Origin: Blakeslea trispora
Taxonomy: Eukaryota > Mucoromycota > Mucoromycetes > Mucorales > Choanephoraceae
DNA length: 17,939 nt
Assembly: GCA_025331445.1 (NCBI GenBank)
Contig: JAIWNE010000250.1
Span: 1 to 17,939 of the forward strand
Reading direction: 5' to 3'
The translations under genes were made by a program, and so were the position numbers. Of the stretch, positions 9,180 through 17,939 are shown piece after piece. The notes under the pieces were generated by a model. It was not told where the DNA came from. It made no database searches and was given only the letters and a program-made list of their open reading frames with translations. Within the stretch, counting starts at the first letter, position 1; each line of letters begins with the position of its first letter.

Positions 9180-9850
9180 TCTTTTTTATTCTTTCTTTTC
9201 CTTTTTTCTCTCGTTCTTTATTTTATTTTATGTGGTAAGTTTTATTTTCGCTTTTACGGATAATATAGTCTTAAGCTTTGTATTTTTTTTTTAGATTATC
9301 ACTAGTATCTTTCAAGAGAAGAGGTTAGTATTACACTGTTCATTCAAACACCTAATTAACATGAACTTTTCGTAGATTACCTGTCTGTGTTGCCACTGAT
9401 TTTTGGTTTTGAGGTTGGTATTAATCTTAACTACATAATTATCTCCTTTACATTTGACTAAAATTTTTTGTTTATTTAGATTGCCTTCTTCAGGGAACGT
9501 CTTTCTTTGTGGGTTCTTTTGATGGGTGAATTTTTGGTAAGCAATATCACGTATCATTGTTTTTATCAGCTTTCTAACAATTTCATTTCTAGAATTGTAC
9601 CGCGTCTGTTTTCGCTCTTTGTTCTTCCAGGCTTTTTGCGCTATTGATCAAGATTGCTCCTCTGTGTGGCGTTTCAAGCGTTTTTGCTAAAAAACTGGCC
9701 CCTAAACGATATCCTGGTGAAGGTAAGTGCAAGGGTGGAAATCCATGGCATCCCATGCCAATTCCGCTCTTTTTAGTCATATCTAGGCCAGTAAAATGGT
9801 CGTTTTTAGTAGTACATAATGTATATATATATCAATATTTTAAATAAAGA
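9180..9850 (+). other. Unit D: intron-rich transcript candidate, divergent from gene C
   Basis: Five consecutive GT-AG introns can be read on the plus strand: 9235-9294, 9324-9375, 9414-9479, 9537-9592 and 9723-9776 (52-66 nt), with tiny exons of 29, 38, 57 and 130 nt between them. Donors are GTAAGT, GTTAGT, GTTGGT, GTAAGC and GTAAGT; the fourth intron has TTCTAAC. Spliced, one frame stays open from about 9295 to TAA 9845-9847; from the first ATG at 9522 it would give 71 residues (15+130+71 nt). The product resembles nothing I know. A mirrored chain lies beside C' in copy 2. It may be a short gene, a non-coding RNA, or the remains of a larger gene. Confidence 0.4.
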
Positions 9851-10140
9851 GCCCAATTAAAAAGCATTTAAAAAAGCGCAAAAATCTATTTTAAGCATAT
9901 AAAGTGAAAGAAGTAAAGAATTAGTACTACCTAAAGCTAAAGAAGCATCCAAATAAAGGTATCATCGTTAGAAAGATGAGCGAATAGCAAAAGGAAAGGA
10001 AGCGTCAAATGAATGTAAATTGTAACGTGGAACAAGGCTAAAGAAAAGAAGTATGTCCCGAAGGATGTACAAACTAAAATCAAAGGTCCGTTTAAGGAAG
10101 GTCAGCCAAGGGTTCGTCTGTAAGAAGGACGAATCATCAA
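9851..10140. other. Purine-rich spacer after unit D
   Basis: A-rich sequence without a supportable gene. A short Lys-rich open stretch near 10037-10120 has no ATG start and ends at TAA, so it is not called. The right end of element copy 1 should lie around here, but no CACTA-type terminus was seen. Confidence 0.45.
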
Positions 10141-10144
10141 AAGG

Positions 10145-10330
10145 TATGAGACGTCTCATCCACAAGAAAAGAATGAGGATGAGACGGTAGCTTGTATATG
10201 ACACACACTGTGAATGAGACGTGATGAGAACGTCTCATCCACATTTTGTATTAGACGGGCGTTTGTTTTTTTTACACAGTGTGGATGAGACGGTGATGAG
10301 ACCGTCTCACCTACGTCTAACCGACATCTC
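10145..10330. repeat. Cluster of palindromic GAGACG repeats
   Basis: The core GATGAGACG/CGTCTCATC occurs about eight times. The 12-base palindrome TGAGACGTCTCA is near 10146. Perfect 13-base inverted arms CGTCTCATCCACA (10231-10243) and TGTGGATGAGACG (10280-10292) flank a loop. Two direct copies of about 44 bp start at 10203 and 10274 (ACACAsTGTGrATGAGACG). This is the same family as the copy at 1239-1275. It looks like nested or multiplied MITE-like hairpins; no transposase is linked to it. Confidence 0.75.
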
Positions 10331-11101
10331 ATACTCACCAAATTGATTAGAGTGAAAAAGTTGCGGAATTGAGTAAGTAAAAGAATTGACGAAAGAAATT
10401 AACAACGCCTAAACATGAGAGTAAGAAAAGGACAATGTTAATAACCTCCATCAATCTTTCTCTTCCTATCAAACTCATACCTAATAACAGATAATAGAGA
10501 TTTTGTATGTATTTCACTAATTCACTACTTCTACTACGAATCAAACAATCACACCCAATTTTTAATAAAGAAAAACAACCTCGATTTTATTATAATAAAT
10601 GTCAAGTTTTATACTACTTCTAAAGAATTTCTATCTAAATAATGTTGAAATGTAAAAAAATAAAGTAAAAATCTAATATCAGTTAAGTCTAAAATAAATA
10701 AAGTGGGAAAAAGAGTAATTAGCAAGTATGGATCAGAAGTAACAAATGGAAGTAGGAATCTGAAATAAATAATATGGAGTGATTTGAAATAGTAACAAGA
10801 TAAAGTAGATGATTGAAAGGAATTAGACAATAAAAGGAAACAAAATATCAGGAATGTAAGTAAGACCAAAAGATATTGAGAGTCAGTCAAGTCGATGGAA
10901 AACTAGAAAAAAGGGTCTTCAGGGTCTTCAGGGTTCTTCTTACTAACAATTAGTGACGTAGACTAGTATTCCGATTCGAACATTTGCCGAAATTTCACCG
11001 GACAAAGGTTAAACTTTTTGAGCCGATAAAATCCTTATACTATATCTCACTTTTTGTCGCAGCTATCAGCAAAAATGAACATAAACAGCCAATAGAGGTT
11101 G
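10331..11101. other. AT-rich spacer, no gene seen
   Basis: Long A/T-rich, purine-biased plus strand. Open frames on the minus strand are hydrophobic low-complexity readings of this bias. One small direct repeat, AGGGTCTTC in tandem near 10914-10938, is the only other structure noticed. Confidence 0.5.
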
Positions 11102-11390
11102 CACTACAGAAAAAAATTTATACATTTCACGGAAATTTTACGGCGAAAGTTCCGTGAAATGTATAAACTACATTAATGTGACAAGGTGTATATTTAAGCG
11201 AAATTATACCTTTCAGGCCTCAATGTTGCGTGAAATGTATAATTTTTTAAGCAGACAAAAATTATACCTTTCAGGCCTTAATTTTCGTGAAATGAACCTT
11301 TCTTTAGGCTGGCAGAAAAACATACCTTTCGGCCTGTAATCTTTAACTTTCAACCAACATTACAGGCCTATACCTTGATCCTATTTGCTC
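11102..11390. repeat. Putative CACTA-type left terminus with subterminal repeats (copy 2)
   Basis: From 11102 the sequence reads CACTACAGAAAAAAAT, like the ends of CACTA elements. Right behind it is a perfect 18-base inverted repeat, TTTATACATTTCACGGAA (11117-11134) against 11150-11167. Then follow two identical 18-base direct repeats ATTATACCTTTCAGGCCT (11203-11220 and 11261-11278), a diverged third (11321-11336), CGTGAAATG at 11153, 11229 and 11286, and a 10-base inverted pair GGCCTGTAAT/ATTACAGGCC (11331-11340 and about 11359-11368). Dense subterminal repeats are what CACTA transposases bind. The matching right end and the 3-bp target duplication (TTG on this side) are not visible, so the boundary is inferred. 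Confidence 0.5.
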
Positions 11391-11800
11391 TTTTGCTTGA
11401 AACGTGTAGCATGTTATTGGCTCTAAAGAAAAGTTCGGCGTTTACACTGTTTCATTCCCATAGGCTCTTTTATGTTACATTATTACACGAATGCTATAAA
11501 TACACTTCTTTGCTATTCGACCTTGGTTTAAAGATGTATTCTTTATTTGGTATATTGCTTTTGTTTATTGGCTGCTACGCCTTGTATCATTACTCTTTTG
11601 GTATACGGTTAAAATATAATATGGAAAACGTTTTTGTATTCTTTTATATTATTGGTTTATTTATTGCAAATATTACTATATAATATATATTGGGCGTACT
11701 CTATACGTCGCACCATTGACTTATTCTATATTAAACGTACCAGGTTCCCATGCTCACTTTGGCCTCTATACTGGCCAAACGTATCGTAGTCTTGAGAATT
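11391..11800. other. T-rich spacer inside element copy 2
   Basis: No gene supported. A 102-codon open frame at 11375-11683 lacks an ATG start and is hydrophobic low complexity. Further exons of unit D' could lie here on the minus strand, but none was clear. Confidence 0.4.
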
Positions 11801-11803
11801 TTT

Positions 11804-12226
11804 ACTTACCTTTGGATATACCTTTTTTTGCCACTGAATACTTGTCATAACAGCTACAGAAAGGCGAAAAAGTGCAAAAGCGACATGGTTCTTGTCATAA
11901 GCAAATATACTACTATTAAAATAGAATAAAATAAAGGGATTAGAACCAGTTTATTATGTGATAAATAAACGAAAAAACTCACCTTTGGATGCTTTGGAAC
12001 TTGGCCTTTAGAGATATACAGAGCAGATCATCTAGTAGATAGAATCAACTCAAAGTTAGCGACTAAATAAGCTTATCAAAACCTTTTACTTACTCAGTAA
12101 CCTATGTTGGGTTTGCCAGCTTATTTACAACAACCGTAGACGCAAAACTAATCAATACACTACAAGATTTCAGCAGATAAATGTTAGTGATGCTCTTACA
12201 ACTAAGCGAAGTGTTTACCTGTCTAG
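11804..12226 (-). other. Unit D': intron chain divergent from C' (copy 2)
   Basis: Mirror counterpart of unit D. Reading the minus strand, introns can be placed at 12218-12160 (GTAAAC; branch CACTAAC), 12093-12032 (GTAAGT; branch CGCTAAC) and 11982-11913 (GTGAGT), plus a further donor GTAAGT at 11809. Exons between them are 66, 49 and 103 nt; the last two both end CCAAAG before the donor. No single frame stays open through the exons, so it is either non-coding or decayed. It supports the view that an intron-rich unit next to gene C is a regular part of this element family. Confidence 0.35.
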
Positions 12227-12578
12227 CATCATGTACAATAATAACACTAGCTGATAGCTTGAGGCTACTTTAAACACAAGTTGACTTTCATTAGTATTAG
12301 CTCTTTTCTTTTTGTGAAATACAAATCTGGAACCACTGAGAGAAGAGAAGATAAAGAAAAGGAAATAAAGAGAAAAAAAAGGAACACACAAAATTTTATT
12401 GGTTTTTACATCTTTTTTCTTGGCCTGTTCCAATCAACGCTCAGGACTTGTATTATTCTAATTCCAATTTTTTACCTAAAGCAGACAAACAGACTAGATG
12501 CTACAAGTATAAAGACCTTGTAGCTGACCGTTTTATGAGTTCTTTTTCATAGTATTTTCTATAAACTTAACTCTTATT
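12227..12578 (+). promoter_or_regulatory. Upstream region of gene C'
   Basis: AT-rich DNA between the divergent units D' and C'. It should hold both promoters. No clear TATA box or repeat could be assigned. Confidence 0.35.
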
Positions 12579-13731
12579 ATGTCTTACAACGGTACTCCCT
12601 CTTCCAACGCCAACGGTAGATCAATTCCTTCTGTTGGAACTGGCTCTCGTCGTTCTGTTCCCACCCCTCGTTCAAGCACGTCCGCTTTGGAGCGCAAGCT
12701 CGAGGAAGCATTGAAAGGTCTTGAGCAAGCCAACAAATCATCGGAAGAGCATAAGATGTTGATCGATAATCTCACTACTGCTAATGAAGAGCTAAAGACA
12801 AGACTCAATAACAAGCCAACAGATGAAGTGAATGAAGGTTTTCCTGGATCTAAGAAAGAGCTGGAGCAAATTCGTGTTAGTATCAACGTATATGATCTCA
12901 ACAAAATCAATCTCTAATTGTAATTTTAGCTTGTTGTGTTAGAGGAACAAGAAAAACAATCGAAGGGTGCTACTTGGAACCTCGAAGAGACATTGAATAA
13001 GAGTCCCGAGAATGGTTTTCATGTGGTGCAGATTATCGAGAACACTTTGGCCAACACCAGATTTCAATATATAACATCGAACTATGTGTGGCCTACGAAC
13101 AATGCCATCAAGTATATGAATTATGTTCTTTGGAGACAGTACTGCAGTCAGAAGCAAAGCGAGAAAAACAAGACGTTGAGTATGGAACAGCAAGACCAGC
13201 AAAAAAAGAAAAACAATTGGCAGACTCGTAAATCCCATGTAAGTTGAGAGTGTATAAAGTAATATTTCATGTTCTGTTGCTAACCGAAATGCTTGAAATA
13301 TTGTTATAGCTCTTGTCAAGACGAAGAACTGCCTATAATGAGTTCAAGGTAGAGCTGGCCAATGTCTTTGGCACCCACGAAGAGTGTCAGCAAGTCTTGA
13401 CAACAGAGATGACATCTGACCAAGAAGATGAATATGACGAAGAAGGTACACTCTTGAGAGCCAAGAAAGTGCCTCATTACAGATAGCAGCAGGTAAGCTA
13501 TAGCTGTTAATATTACATGAGAGCAAAAGAATAACTTTTTTTAACACCATCGTCAAGTGTACTGACTTCTTTTACAAACTGGATAAACTTCGCACTGCCA
13601 ACAACAGAAGAATGAACAACAGCTTTGTGCCAACTAGAGTAGGCTCACGTGTAGTCAAAGTTGTTCATGCAAGAAACCCCAAGAAGTTGCGAAAACTACC
13701 TGCATGGGCTATTGACCATACACTTGTATAG
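12579..13731 (+). pseudogene. Gene C': coiled-coil accessory protein (copy 2, one in-frame TAG)
   Basis: Four exons: 12579-12887, 12930-13238, 13310-13492 and 13558-13731, with introns of 42, 71 and 65 nt, all phase 0. They add up to 325 codons, with TAG 13484-13486 as codon 265. The N terminus is Ser/Pro-rich and then a coiled coil (ALERKLEEAL, NLTTANEELKTRL). The middle has a Trp-containing part (YVWPTNNAIKYMNYVLW). Exon 3 repeats the TSDQED motif of copy 1 followed by KKVPHYR and the stop, where copy 1 has APSYRSTK. Exon 4 is basic and ends PAWAIDHTLV. A 264-residue product lacking the C-terminal basic tail could still be made. It is convergent with B', 62 bp between ends. Same unknown role as gene C. 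Confidence 0.7.
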
Positions 13732-13793
13732 TTTTTTTTTGAAATAAATAATTAGAAGAGTAAAAAATCTAAAAGCAAAAAATGTTTATTTTC

Positions 13794-14504
13794 TTATGCA
13801 AGGCTTCTTGTTAATTGAAGCGCAATGATGAGACTGTCGTTAATACTGCGACGAATATGTGCACGCGCATACAACTTATGTACAGGCAAGATGCTGTATG
13901 AGCTTTTAGCCTCATACTCGTTGCGAAAAGGCTTGTTTCTCTCACTTGTGCCTGATGTAATGCTATCCACACCGACTCGAAAATTTTTGTACCAACTAAC
14001 AAAAGCAAAACAATGGTTAGTTGGAAAGTAACCACCATCTTCATAACACTTTGTCTCATGAAAGAAAAAGTATTCAATAGTTCCTGCGCGCAAGTGCTCT
14101 TGGCCTTCAGTATTCACTACTCCTTCCAAGTCATCGTTTTCATAATCATCAGGTCGGTAGGCATAGATTTGAGACCCTCGACCTCGACCTGTCAAGCGCG
14201 ACTTGTACACATCTCCTAGTACTTTTATCTTTTTGATTTTTTGTACTATATTGTCCACAACAAGATGTGATTCATATCATCTATGATAATAGGCTTCTAG
14301 GCAATGAAAATCCTCCTGGCTTAGTTTTCTCGATTCTCTCCTGGCTAAAGAAAGCATGACATTGCCATCCTCCTGCAGCTGCTCATGACCCATGGGATCA
14401 CTATCTTTTTCGGCAAACTGATAAATGTCTTCTCTATGAAGAGAGATGTCTGATCCGAAAGGTAAAATCGTAAAGTTATTGTGTGTTGCGTTTGTTTGTT
14501 CCAT
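13794..14504 (-). pseudogene. Gene B': DUF4216-like partner protein (copy 2, one TGA)
   Basis: The frame from ATG 14504 to the stop at 13794 is 237 codons, exactly as long as gene B, with a single TGA at codon 76 (14279-14277). Beyond the stop the same frame continues without damage (YESHLVVDN, then the conserved part). The C-terminal half matches gene B in pattern: GTIEYFFFHE, HCFAFVSWY, LPVHKLYARA. The stop sits in the loop where gene B has YYTLAYE and copy 2 YYHR*YE; CGA to TGA by one C-to-T change is a simple explanation. An ATG 51 bases further up (14555) is in frame but adds a hydrophobic stretch absent from copy 1, so it is less likely. Function unknown. Confidence 0.72.
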
Positions 14505-14936
14505 TTTAGATATTTGTGCAATAAAAAGAGAAAAGAAAGAGACTTGAGTAACCATTTTTAAATTGATTTGAAAAGCAGCCGCTAAAAAAGGAAGTCTTTT
14601 CTGAATTTATCTTACCTGAGGACTTTCAAACATGGGAAAAAGATCACAACCAACATTTTTTTCTTTTTTTTATACGCGACTTTAGACGCTAATCACTTGC
14701 GACATGACGTCTTTTTTACAATCTAGTTTACAAATCTTTACTCTTTAGGGTCAGTCATCCAGACATCAGACTTTTCTCAACATCAAATAAAAGACAGAAA
14801 GTATTCACAAGACAAGTTTCTTTAAACAACATCAATTTATTGAAGTTACAAAATATGAAGACTAATATAAAAAATTATAGATAGGGAAAAAAAAGAACAA
14901 AGAAACAGAACAAAGAGAGAGAGAACAGAGGAATAT
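14505..14936. other. Spacer between B' and A'
   Basis: It holds the 3' UTR of A' on the minus strand with AATAAA near 14835, and AT-rich DNA. No gene seen. Confidence 0.45.
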
Positions 14937-17414
14937 TTAGCGTGCGATATAGTGAGCAACTGAATCAAAATCATCGGCAAAGATAATGGACTGCATTCGA
15001 TACATGTAGTTTTTTTCAAAGCCTGGCTTGTGATTTGTGTTGATATTTTTGATGAATAGGTTGTTTCTTTCAAAACCAAACGCCCAAAAGCAAGAAATAG
15101 GACCAAACTTATATATGCACTCACGAAGATGAAGCATGAAATGGAAATTTGGAGTCATGGCTAGACAGCCAAAGCGTTCTTCAAATCCCCGAGCAAAAGT
15201 AAGCAAATGGTTGTGGGCAATTTCAACATCGGTTTTCTTTATGACGTTGCAATTGAGTAGTCGAAGTGCGTTGATGAGATACATGATTAGATCATAATCA
15301 GAGGCATTCAGGAGAGGAGGAGAGAGGACATGTTCGGCAACAGAGGTCATAAAATCTTTATACTCGGCAGCTTTGACAAAAGGAAAACCTTCTTTTACAA
15401 TTTTTTTGGCCATTGGCGCACAGGAAGCATCAGGATCAAATTCAACATACTCTTGCAATATTTTCTTGATTTCCAGAAATGCACCTTCTGGAAGCATTGT
15501 CTTCAGCGCCTTCTGAGCAACACCAAGATACAAGACATGCATCGGCTCGATTGCTAAAGTATTGTATGAATAATAGGGCAGTTCGAAGAGAATGGAATAT
15601 CTAACACCACTATTTTGCTCCAGCTTGGTTCTTTCTTTGATAGTTCTTGCGTGTCTCCACTTCTCGGAGCTCTCCCTGGTCTCTTCAACGGTTCTTCGTT
15701 CCCATTGCTCGCAATTCCAGTTGCAATAATTTCTCCTGCTGACAGTATTAGGAAACATCGCGAATTTAGTCTTGCAAAGATGGCATCCATGGCTGCTGTT
15801 TAAAGACATGTTACCGGCAAGCTTTTTCGTGGCTGGTAGGTCCGAGCAAACCGAGTACAGACAAGCCTTCACTGTTTGACGCTGAATACTACCATCTAGC
15901 ATAATCATCTTCATCTGGACACCTTCAAGTAACACCTTCAAGTCTTCAACCATTGGAGCAAGATACTTGTTGATAGCAGTCGTAGGAGGTTCCCTAGGTC
16001 CAGGAATAACACCGACTAAAAGCATATTGCGCTTCATGTCTCGTCCTTGTTGTTTTGGGAGGTTCTGAACAGTGAGATAAATGCAACCGACACTGTGATT
16101 TGTATTGAAGGGACTGAACCAATCAATGTTCAGTGAGAGTAAGAGATTGTAGTCGGATTGCAATACAAAAGGAGGCGCATCAGAAGAGGTCTTGAAGTCC
16201 AAAAAGCTAGTAGCATCGTACAAATCAGATAAGTATTCCCTAGCAGGTTGATGATTTTTCCATGCGGTGACTTGATCTGCAAATCCCTTTCTCAAGAAGA
16301 GCTTTTTCAAGGTTGTAATAATTGAACAATAAGAGTACACCATCTGTACAACTAGTTGCGCATCTGCAGATTTGTTCTCGAAATCGTATATACGTCCACT
16401 ACAAAATTCTCCTGAATTTGTTGGCTTATAGATGGCACCGACCAAAGAGCGATTACACACCATTTCAGTGATGACAGGCTTTTTCTTTATGCTGGTCAAG
16501 TCGTGGCAGGATGGACACACAGCATAGTTCTTGATGCCTTCGGCGCTGAACAACTGAAGGGAATTTCTTTCTTTGAATGTTGCAACACTTTTTGGAAGGC
16601 GGAATCGTCACCATGCAATTTCAAGAGCTCATTCAATTTTTCCATGACTTCTTCAGTTTGCTTGTTGGGAACGCTTTGGCTTTGAAGATATGATATAATG
16701 GATGAAGTGACTTTGAGAATTCGGATTGAGGAGTCTTATCAGCTAAGTAAACAAATCAAACAAATTAGTATAACGTTTAATCATCGACAATAGAGTAATA
16801 CTTACAATAAAGAAGTGTAATCAGGCAAGACATTTTGACTTTCAAAGCTAAATGCTTCAAAAGCTGTATCATCATCGATCATATCAAATGGTTCGCCATC
16901 ATCACAAAGCTCGGTATCAAAGTAAGCGTCAGTACAATCCACCGGGACTAGCGGGTTGATCTTCAGGATTGTCAAGGCTAGCTTGATTAACGTCAACTAA
17001 AAAAAAATTAGAGAAACTTCACATTGTGTATGCAAAATGCTGGATAACTCACCTTCACTAATTGAATGGCATTTTCGGTAACTACTCTGCGATAGTACTT
17101 TGGAGTATTATGAATGGCATTCTTTCCTCTAGGTAATAAAGAGATATGATATGTTAGAGTCATTCACTAATGTTTATACAATGACTTACAGATAGTCAAC
17201 TTCCACTGTGCATATCTCATGCCTTCAAACATGTTGCGTCTTTGATGAGATCTGTATTCATTGAAATCGACCAAAGGCTTATCCATTGATGTAATCTACA
17301 GTATCACAATGGCAGTAGTAAACTCTTTCGAGAGTAGCAGCAGCACAACGAGAGCATTGGACATTCGGCAGTACAGCGAGTACATTGGATTTCTTGAACA
17401 AAGCGAGCAGACAT
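14937..17414 (-). pseudogene. Gene A': Tnp2/CACTA-type transposase (copy 2, decayed at the N-terminal side)
   Basis: The catalytic exon (about 16734-14937) keeps a 538-codon open core from 16553. It has the same motifs in the same order as gene A: RKGFADQ, LNIDWFSPF, VIPGPREPPTTAIN, DLPATKK, HGCHLC, NYCNWNC, EPMH, NFHFMLHLRE and FERNN. All candidate acidic residues are kept. A one-base shift near 16605 separates it from its own N-terminal part (EEVMEKLNEL then FRLPKSV). Further exons match gene A: an acidic exon within 16996-16803 ending at a GTAAGT donor, a short exon about 17148-17054, and a Cys-rich first exon from ATG 17414. The first exon carries a 28-bp tandem duplication (17355/17383) and another shift near 17283. 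The two transposases differ at many positions, so they are old relatives, not a recent duplication. Confidence 0.8.
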
Positions 17415-17430
17415 TTCAGGTAAGTAGTTG

Positions 17431-17939
17431 TTATTTTCAAATAAAGTTGAAGCTATTCTATGTCTTTTTTTTGTGGTTCTTTTATACTGCTTTTGCATTC
17501 ATCTTGTCACAGGCTTAAAGTAGTAAGAAATATTTCATTCGTTCCTTGAAAGAAGACAGATCGAGACTTTTTGTTGATTAGAAATCAATGATTGGAAACA
17601 ATCATTCTTTTTTAAATCCTTTTAGCTGTTATATATTAAATAAAAACAGGTTTTATCCAAGAAATGCTCGTATTACGCTTTAATGATGCTGGCTAAAAAC
17701 TACGTCTAATTCATTTTCTTATTCATTTTTCTTTATTGAAGGTATTATTTTGACTTAAGATTTCCTATTTTATGAGATTACACAAATTTGCTGAGCCTTT
17801 CACTCGTTGGTGTTGCTGACTTTTTTTTCTTGCCGATATTTTTATTGGTTACAATAAGGAAAAGGCAACTTTTTTTCTTTTTTATTTATTTTTTTCTTTA
17901 AAACAGACTAATACCATTCAGACTGTAAGGTGTACACAG
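17431..17939. other. AT-rich right flank, no gene seen
   Basis: Upstream region of A'. It contains a perfect 8-bp hairpin with a GAAA loop at 17587-17606 followed by a T6 run, and one GCAACTTTTTTTCT at about 17867 that matches the core of the array at 1816-2540. The right terminus of element copy 2 was not found and may lie past the window. Confidence 0.45.

Noticed and set aside
9589..9780. 63-codon minus-strand frame
   Set aside because: Overlaps the better-supported exon chain on the plus strand and has no recognised feature.
10609..10890. 93-codon hydrophobic minus-strand frame
   Set aside because: Low-complexity reading of A-rich DNA without supporting signals.
11375..11683. 102-codon hydrophobic open frame
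   Set aside because: Starts on TTG and reflects T-rich composition; no recognisable domain.
12158..12167. Second CACTACAAGA, possible left end of copy 2
   Set aside because: It also reads as a splice acceptor on the minus strand within unit D', and lacks inverted repeats behind it; the site at 11102 is the better candidate, though this one is not excluded.

Overview
The window looks like repeat-rich nuclear DNA of an early-diverging fungus, most likely Mucoromycota (an inference). Supporting signs are AT-rich spacers, very short GT-AG introns (about 42-71 nt, several with a CTAAC/TACTAAC branch site), a eukaryotic tRNA-Ala, and a dense mix of decayed transposons. No housekeeping protein gene was recognised.

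Left part (1-2780): the 3' half of a dead Tc1/mariner transposase, then a 5'-truncated, frameshifted LINE 3' end whose A-tail stops about 28 bp past the 3' end of a tRNA-Ala(AGC) gene on the minus strand. Next come a small palindromic GAGACG repeat and a striking T-rich array of about 12 degenerate units (about 1816-2540).

Next (2781-3727, minus): a two-exon gene joining a FAR1/WRKY-GCM1-like zinc finger to an OTU-type cysteine protease domain.

The bulk (4202-17430) is two related but clearly diverged copies of one multi-gene DNA transposon family, facing each other. Copy 1 runs A(+) Tnp2/CACTA-type transposase with four exons (4202-6594), B(+) a DUF4216-like partner (7024-7734), C(-) a coiled-coil protein with four exons (8995-7762), and D(+) an intron-rich unit (about 9200-9850). 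Copy 2 is the mirror image: D'(-) (about 12230-11800), C'(+) (12579-13731), B'(-) (14504-13794), A'(-) (about 17414-14937). In copy 1, A and B look intact and C carries two frameshifts. In copy 2, A' has frameshifts and a 28-bp tandem duplication, B' one in-frame TGA, and C' one in-frame TAG. A possible outer terminus of copy 2, starting CACTACAG and followed by strong inverted and direct repeats, lies at 11102-11390. Other termini were not found and may be lost or outside the window.

Between the copies (9850-11100) the DNA is AT-rich and holds a cluster of the same GAGACG palindromic repeat seen at 1239. How the genes work together is inferred: A should be the catalytic transposase, C is a candidate DNA-binding or oligomerising accessory protein comparable in role to plant TnpA, B is a conserved partner of unknown role, and D may be a non-coding or short-peptide transcript.
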